Shown in pieces: positions 30,015 through 33,978 of a stretch of DNA of 33,978 nucleotides; position 1 is the first letter of the stretch, and each line of letters opens with the position of its first letter. A program made the position numbers and the translations under genes. Under the pieces are notes generated by a model. That model was not told the origin of the DNA. It searched no databases and was given only the letters and a program-made list of their open reading frames with translations. The DNA lies in contig JAFQDK010000002.1 in the NCBI GenBank assembly GCA_017399305.1, forward strand, positions 1-33,978, written 5' to 3'. The stretch comes from Clostridia bacterium. Lineage in GTDB: Bacteria > Bacillota > Clostridia > Oscillospirales > CAG-272.

Positions 30015-31550
30015 TTATTTTAATTCAAGCATCAAAACACTTGAAGATTCAAGCGCCTGGGGTGAAGTATAGTCTTTTTCTTCTATTTCCAGTGAATTAA
30101 CTTTTGCAAGTGCCGTCGGCGATACATGGTACTTTTTAGCAAGCGACCAAAGGCTTTCACCGTTTGGATAAATCAGGCAAACCGGATACGCACTCTTACT
30201 AAAATTCTTAACTGTAGAATAATCCGCTTCAGAAAGTACATTTTCCTCAACTACCGCAAAAGCACGCATGCTGAGCGCGATATCCATATCACATATCAGG
30301 CTTTCACCGTCGACACGGGTTTTAGCATGGAACAACGATGCAATACACATTACTTCTGCATTCTCTACGTTTTCACAATTTAATGTTATACTGAACGGTA
30401 CCGAATAATCTGCTGATACAGCACCGTTTTCGGTAACAAAAATCGAATTAAGTAAGCATCTTCCGTTTGCCGTTATTCTATCCTTAGCTGTAATCACATC
30501 ATCTATTACCGCCTCGCCGGAAGTATCAGCAACGCTTAAAACATCCTCTGCCCCGACAACGCTCTTTGGCAAACTACCGCCCACATTAAAAACGCCGCTT
30601 CGAGATACGATATGCTTTTCCGCTCTTACATTTCGATATTCTGTCTTTCCCTCTCCAACTACAGAAAATGCATCCTTCACTGTTGAAATCCTGCACGGAG
30701 TATCTACTATTGTTTCTATCATAATACTGATTTCTACAAGCACTTCTCCGCTCTCTTCTCTTGACGCCTCGGTAGATACAACCTTTGCAGTAGCAATAGC
30801 CGATGCTCCTTTATCAATGTCCCCGTCAACGAACTCATCAAACGGTATTTTTTTAGTATACATCTTCGGTATTCCGCCCTCGTCAAGCAACACTTTTGCC
30901 ATAACATCACCGCGAACACTTACTCCGCCATCCATAACGCGAATATCACTGACCGCAGAAGTCGAGCCGCACCAAAGCAGTTTTGCATCCTCAACCGGAC
31001 TTGTTTCTATAGAGTCTGAAATACCGATATCATTGGTTCTTATAACAGCTGTTTTTTTGCAATCAAGCTCACAATAAAGTTTATGAACAGAGTCATCGTC
31101 TGTCAGTTTTTCAGGAGTGATATCCTCTGTAAAAAAAACTATCGGCTGTGCGGTAAGGCGGGTGCGTATATTTATCTTTCTGGGTCCTCCAAGACGGTGA
31201 TTTACCGATTCCACCTCTACCGCAGCTGTAAGATTCGGCGCGGTCTCAGATTTTGATAACGGAACAGAAAACTCATATTTTGACGGAAGTACTGTCGCGC
31301 TTATCTCTCCATCTTCGCCCAGATAAACAATCGTATGCAACACATTGCCTGACATCTGTGCATCCGCAACTCCGATATAATATGTAGGCGGTAATGCGCG
31401 CGCTTCTATACGCAGTACCTTCTGCACCTTCGGCATATAGTCCGGCAATACAAATTCTCCGCTGCTTTCAACCAGAATACTGCCCCTTTTTTCCTCTTTC
31501 TGCATGATACTTTTAGCCGGAAGTACAAACTCTTTTTTATCGCTGTTCAT
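30015..31550 (-). CDS. DUF3794 (SPOCS)-LysM protein, SipL-like spore coat/cortex morphogenetic protein
   Basis: A 511-residue protein with repeated SPOCS/DUF3794 domains (ESSGEFVLPDYMPKVQKVL near 28-46, later units around 150-290 and 300-440) and a C-terminal LysM domain (about 463-511, IYPNGESLWSLAKKYHVS). This is the architecture of SipL from Clostridioides difficile, which binds SpoIVA and attaches the coat in the mother cell. ATG 31550 has AAAGGAG upstream. The frame open further upstream is an unrelated frame of the SCP2 gene's lysine-rich end. A possible sigma-E promoter overlaps the terminator before it. A DUF3794 protein of another function is the alternative. Confidence 0.85.
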   Translation of the reverse strand: MNSDKKEFVLPAKSIMQKEEKRGSILVESSGEFVLPDYMPKVQKVLRIEARALPPTYYIGVADAQMSGNVLHTIVYLGEDGEISATVLPSKYEFSVPLSKSETAPNLTAAVEVESVNHRLGGPRKINIRTRLTAQPIVFFTEDITPEKLTDDDSVHKLYCELDCKKTAVIRTNDIGISDSIETSPVEDAKLLWCGSTSAVSDIRVMDGGVSVRGDVMAKVLLDEGGIPKMYTKKIPFDEFVDGDIDKGASAIATAKVVSTEASREESGEVLVEISIMIETIVDTPCRISTVKDAFSVVGEGKTEYRNVRAEKHIVSRSGVFNVGGSLPKSVVGAEDVLSVADTSGEAVIDDVITAKDRITANGRCLLNSIFVTENGAVSADYSVPFSITLNCENVENAEVMCIASLFHAKTRVDGESLICDMDIALSMRAFAVVEENVLSEADYSTVKNFSKSAYPVCLIYPNGESLWSLAKKYHVSPTALAKVNSLEIEEKDYTSPQALESSSVLMLELK

Positions 31551-31579
31551 AGTATTTCTCCTTTTGCAGTTTTTGATAA

Positions 31580-31609
31580 ATACTATGATAAAAAAAGACG
31601 GCATATGCC
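31580..31609 (-). promoter_or_regulatory. Possible sigma-E promoter of the SipL-like gene (minus strand)
   Basis: On the minus strand GGCATATG (31602-31609) resembles the sigma-E -35 box (7 of 8 positions of GKMATATT). After 14 bp, CATAGTAT (31580-31587) resembles the -10 CATACAHT (6 of 8). The spacing is within the known range. It overlaps the terminator of the upstream gene. This is a motif match made by eye. Confidence 0.4.
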
Positions 31610-31618
31610 GTCTTTTTT
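31591..31618 (-). terminator. Terminator after the SCP2 gene
   Basis: AAAAAAGACGGC, ATAT loop, GCCGTCTTTTTT. The T-side touches the TAA stop codon of the SCP2-domain gene. Confidence 0.88.
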
Positions 31619-32061
31619 TATTTCTCTTCGGTTTTCTTTGTGGTCTTTTTTGCAGCGGTCTTCTTTGCTGCAGTCTTTTTTGCAGGAGCCTTTTCGGTCT
31701 TTTCTTCAGCAGCCTTCTTGGTAGTGCGCTTTGCAGCTGGCTTCTTAAGAGTAAGCATTGCGCTGAAGTGATCAACATTGCCAAACACTTCAATAGTGCC
31801 GTTCATCATTGCACCTACAACGTCAAGCTTGCCGCCGATAGCGTCGATAAGATCCTTAGCTTTTACGTTTACCATAGCGGTATTGTCGTAATAGTCATAT
31901 GGCTCAATTGCAACTTCGCCATCAATGTAAGCAACGAAGAATGCACCTCCGCAATCCTCATCGGTGAGGTTCACCTGAACTGCAAAATCCTCTGTGAGCT
32001 TAGAAGTATCGACCTTGCCGAACTTCTTTTTGATTTGCTCAAATTTTTCGATAAAAGTCAT
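31618..32061 (-). CDS. SCP2 sterol-carrier-domain protein with histone-H1-like lysine/alanine tail
   Basis: A 147-residue protein. Residues 1-106 form an SCP2-like lipid-binding domain (DFAVQVNLTDEDCGGAFFV, MVNVKAKDLIDAIGGKLD, VGAMMNGTIEVFGNVD). Residues 107-147 are a tail made of Lys, Ala, Thr and Pro with repeated AAKK, PAKKTAAKK and TTKK units, like the tail of histone H1 or bacterial AlgP/HU tails, so nucleic-acid or polyanion binding is possible. ATG 32061 is used because GAGGT lies upstream. Monocistronic, with its own promoter and terminator. The SCP2 ligand is unknown. The tail is low-complexity and codes in an A-rich strand, so its exact length could vary between relatives. Confidence 0.85.
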   Translation of the reverse strand: MTFIEKFEQIKKKFGKVDTSKLTEDFAVQVNLTDEDCGGAFFVAYIDGEVAIEPYDYYDNTAMVNVKAKDLIDAIGGKLDVVGAMMNGTIEVFGNVDHFSAMLTLKKPAAKRTTKKAAEEKTEKAPAKKTAAKKTAAKKTTKKTEEK

Positions 32062-32093
32062 TTCTAATACCTCATTTTCAAAATTCAACTGAT

Positions 32094-32122
32094 AGTATAC
32101 ATATTTTACCTGTATATGTCAA
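32094..32122 (-). promoter_or_regulatory. Promoter of the SCP2-tail gene (minus strand)
   Basis: On the minus strand: -35 TTGACA (32117-32122), 17-bp spacer, -10 TATACT (32094-32099), the best consensus match among the minus-strand promoters here, suggesting strong expression. Confidence 0.85.
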
Positions 32123-32211
32123 CACAAATTTGTCGAATTTTTTCGTCGTTTTTCTGTATGATTGTACAAAGCAACCGTTTATTTGGCAATGTTATATTCA
32201 AGTATAAGGTA

Positions 32212-32754
32212 TTATTGACAGATACGTTCATTATATTCGGATTTTGACACGATAAGCTTTAAAGCCATTAGTTCATTTACATCTGTTTTCCCGATATATG
32301 GATTGAAACCGCCAATACGTAGCATAAGCTTTGCCACGATGCCGGCGCTTTTCCCCGGAATTTTTGAAACATCAACTTTAATTAGTTCCGGGGTGATAGC
32401 ATCACAGTCGACAGCTTCCCACGGAACAAGGCGAATCCTAAGCGTTGTCCAGAAAGCCAACAGATTAAAAATAACAAATGTATCTTCTATGCCGCGGTCA
32501 GTGAGAGTCATGGCACCGCGACCTGTGAATACACGTACCCAAACCGGCAACACGATATTGACGATGCCAACACCGACAAGCGAAACAGCTGCCAACATAA
32601 AATATCTTATCGCCGCCAGCATGGGTGTATCATCTTCCATAACAATTTCCTTGGTTGCCAAGGTGTAGACTCCCAAAGCTATCACAGCCAGAAAAAGTGT
32701 AAAAAGAACATTGAACGCAATTATTCTGTTTGATATGGGAACACGTCTGTTCAT
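32212..32754 (-). CDS. Two-helix membrane protein of unknown function (PH-like)
   Basis: A 180-residue protein with two hydrophobic helices (about 13-36 and 47-72) followed by a cytoplasmic region of about 100 residues. That region (AMTLTDRGIEDTF, RIRLVPWEAVD, KIPGKSAGIVAKLML) resembles bacterial PH-like or STM3941-type membrane proteins, a weak assignment. ATG 32754 starts one base after the stop of the aldo/keto reductase. Its only ribosome-binding-like sequence is GAAAGG 13 bases upstream inside that gene, so coupling is likely. A TTG at 32766 is a less likely start. No clear terminator follows in the 150 bp before the SCP2 promoter. Confidence 0.7.
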   Translation of the reverse strand: MNRRVPISNRIIAFNVLFTLFLAVIALGVYTLATKEIVMEDDTPMLAAIRYFMLAAVSLVGVGIVNIVLPVWVRVFTGRGAMTLTDRGIEDTFVIFNLLAFWTTLRIRLVPWEAVDCDAITPELIKVDVSKIPGKSAGIVAKLMLRIGGFNPYIGKTDVNELMALKLIVSKSEYNERICQ

Positions 32755-32755
32755 A

Positions 32756-33763
32756 TTATTTGTCAAACCTTTCAGATGCGCTTTTCAGCATATCGCGTAT
32801 AGGTAGTTCATAGGGGCAACGCTCCTCACACACGCCGCATCCGATACAATCTGATGCTTTTTTATCCATTGCATCATAGCGTGCCTTAGCCCAATCGCCG
32901 AGCCCGTATCGCGTAAGATATCCGTCCATAAGGAACACGCCAGAAATATTGATTCCAACAGTGCACGGCGCACAATAATTACATCGGCGGCAAAACTGAG
33001 TGCCGAGCGTGTTTCTTATTTCTTCAATTTTAGCATTTTCCGCATCAGTGAGAGGTGATGCATCGTTAACTGCGGCAATATTCTGCTCTATCTCTTTTGT
33101 ATCTGCCATACCCGGGATTACAACGGTAACATCGGGATTGCTTGTTATAAAGCGCATTGCAAGAGTAGCATCATCAAGTGCACCGCCTGCAAGAGGTTTC
33201 ATTGCGATAAATCCGATATTCTTCTCTGCGCACTTATGAATGAGTTCAGCACCGTGAGTTTCTACAATATTATATGGGAACATAACAGTTTCAACAAAGT
33301 CAAGAGCAAGAGCCTTTTCAAACACTTCAAGCGAATGTGCAGTTACACCTATATGCCCTATTTTACCTGCGGCTTTTGCATCAAGCAACGCTTCGATTGC
33401 TCCGCCCTCTCCTATCGCCTGCTCAAGCTGCGCCATATTAGGATTATGTATCTGATAAAGGTCTATATAATCTGTGCGAAGGTTTGCAAGACTTATCTCT
33501 ATATCCTTTGCCATTCCCTCTTTATCGCGCGACATGCTCTTGGTAGCAAGCACAAAATGCTCACGCATTCCCTCAAGCGCCTCACCGATATAGCTTTCGC
33601 TTACGGTGTAGCCACGCGCAGTATCAACAAAGTTGATGCCGGCTTCTTTCATTTGCAAAAAAAGTGCACGTGTTCCTGTTGCATCTATTTTCTGTATCGG
33701 TATACCGCCAAATCCAAGGCGGGAAATCTTAAGTCCGGTTTTTCCGAGAGTTATGTATTGCAT
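32756..33763 (-). CDS. Aldo/keto reductase with C-terminal iron-sulfur cluster motifs
   Basis: A 335-residue NAD(P)H-dependent oxidoreductase. The N-terminal barrel carries the catalytic tetrad Asp47 (in FVDTARGY), Tyr52, Lys75 (in LATKS) and His106 (in YQIHNP). The C-terminal ~70 residues carry CRRCNYCAPC and CIGCGVCEERCPYELPI, the ferredoxin-like extension found in many anaerobic aldo/keto reductases. The substrate is unknown. AAGGAG precedes the ATG, and the promoter is at 33793-33821. The membrane-protein gene follows after one base. Confidence 0.93.
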   Translation of the reverse strand: MQYITLGKTGLKISRLGFGGIPIQKIDATGTRALFLQMKEAGINFVDTARGYTVSESYIGEALEGMREHFVLATKSMSRDKEGMAKDIEISLANLRTDYIDLYQIHNPNMAQLEQAIGEGGAIEALLDAKAAGKIGHIGVTAHSLEVFEKALALDFVETVMFPYNIVETHGAELIHKCAEKNIGFIAMKPLAGGALDDATLAMRFITSNPDVTVVIPGMADTKEIEQNIAAVNDASPLTDAENAKIEEIRNTLGTQFCRRCNYCAPCTVGINISGVFLMDGYLTRYGLGDWAKARYDAMDKKASDCIGCGVCEERCPYELPIRDMLKSASERFDK

Positions 33764-33792
33764 GGCTACTCCTTAAAAAATGTTTTTGTTTA

Positions 33793-33821
33793 ATTATAAC
33801 ATACAGCATAAAAAAGTACAA
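33793..33821 (-). promoter_or_regulatory. Promoter of the aldo/keto reductase operon (minus strand)
   Basis: On the minus strand: -35 TTGTAC (33816-33821), 17-bp spacer, -10 TATAAT (33793-33798). Confidence 0.75.
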
Positions 33822-33837
33822 GTGATATAAATTATAA

Positions 33838-33978
33838 GTTTATGTGATTAACGCCGCGATGCGGCTACACCTCATCAGTCAGCTACGCTGACAGCTTCCC
33901 CTCAAGGGGAAGCCTAAAAATCTGTAAAAAAGACGGGTTCCCCGGCTTTTTTACTCCTTAAAGGGGCGGTCGCGGTGA
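33838..33978. repeat. GC-rich palindromic dispersed repeat including the right copy of the terminal direct repeat
   Basis: After an AT-rich edge (GTTTATGTGA), the region holds small palindromes in series: GCCGC-GAT-GCGGC, GTCAGC-TAC-GCTGAC (33878-33892) and GCTTCCCCT-CA-AGGGGAAGC (33894-33913). The last 67 bases (33912-33978) equal bases 1-67. No coding sequence is recognised in the 215 bp past the aldo/keto reductase start. It resembles dispersed intergenic repeats common in gut Clostridia and is related to the copy at 16.7 kb. Confidence 0.8.

Noticed and set aside
31551-31793. N-terminal extension of the SipL-like protein in the open frame above 31550
   Set aside because: It runs through the terminator hairpin and the SCP2 gene's lysine-rich end in another frame. 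The ATG at 31550 has the AAAGGAG site and fits SPOCS proteins.
32062-32211. Small RNA or gene in the 150-bp gap below the membrane-protein gene
   Set aside because: Only the SCP2 promoter was recognisable; no stable hairpin, open frame with a ribosome binding site or tRNA-like fold was seen.
1-33978. Whole window as a circular plasmid or phage genome, from the 67-bp terminal repeat
   Set aside because: It carries essential chromosomal genes (trpS, der, obgE, rpmB, serA, serC), no replication initiator, and no phage structural or packaging genes. A repeat-induced assembly break explains the ends better, though circularity was not excluded by data.

Overview
The window reads as a piece of chromosome from a spore-forming, AT-leaning Clostridia bacterium, probably an uncultured relative of the gut Oscillospirales. 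I infer this from gene content and have not done a phylogeny. The pointers are spoIIR, a SipL/DUF3794-LysM spore-coat protein, the DUF512 radical-SAM protein upstream of der, many small autoregulated operons with near-consensus sigma-A promoters at 17-bp spacing, and GC-rich palindromic dispersed repeats of a type common in such genomes. Most of it is ordinary housekeeping DNA. No rRNA, tRNA, CRISPR array, transposase or prophage was seen, and no gene-free stretch exceeds about 220 bp.

Layout. 0.2-2.3 kb (minus): upp, an RluA-type pseudouridine synthase and a cyclophilin. 2.4-5.6 kb (plus): mtaB coupled to an SGNH hydrolase, rpmB (L28) with its own promoter and terminator, and a DUF218/YdcF membrane protein. 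5.6-6.3 kb: a lone DUF5131 (phage Gp37/Gp68-like) protein. 6.4-9.0 kb: a closed three-gene transcription unit, vanW-like / DltA-like adenylation enzyme / DltC-like carrier protein, with overlapping genes and no DltB or DltD. 9.0-14.3 kb: a six-gene operon of YhcH/YiaL cupin, aminotransferase, trpS, TagO/WecA-type glycosyl-phosphate transferase, a single-pass membrane protein and a GNAT enzyme. 14.3-16.6 kb: a BlaI/BlaR1-type pair with two palindromic operators and a duplicated, non-penicillin-binding extracellular domain.

From 16.7 kb most genes are on the minus strand: a YgjP-like metallopeptidase coupled to a DUF362 ferredoxin; a large secreted protein with copper-amine-oxidase-N domains; the block DUF512 / lipoprotein / der / obgE / spoIIR; a small XRE-regulator/membrane-protein operon with two matching inverted-repeat operators; serC-serA; a DUF378 protein; a SipL-like spore protein; an SCP2 protein with a histone-H1-like tail; and an aldo/keto reductase with a membrane protein. 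A DtxR-family regulator at 29.3 kb is on the plus strand.

The first 67 bases are repeated exactly as the last 67. This lies inside a GC-rich palindromic repeat, so the contig ends are best explained by assembly stopping in (or wrapping through) a dispersed repeat. Related repeat copies occur near 16.7 and 20.5 kb. The strongest candidate for something undescribed is the vanW/DltA-like/DltC-like unit. Next are the BlaR1 protein with an unusual sensor, the terminator that carries the start codon of spoIIR, and the autoregulated XRE cassette.
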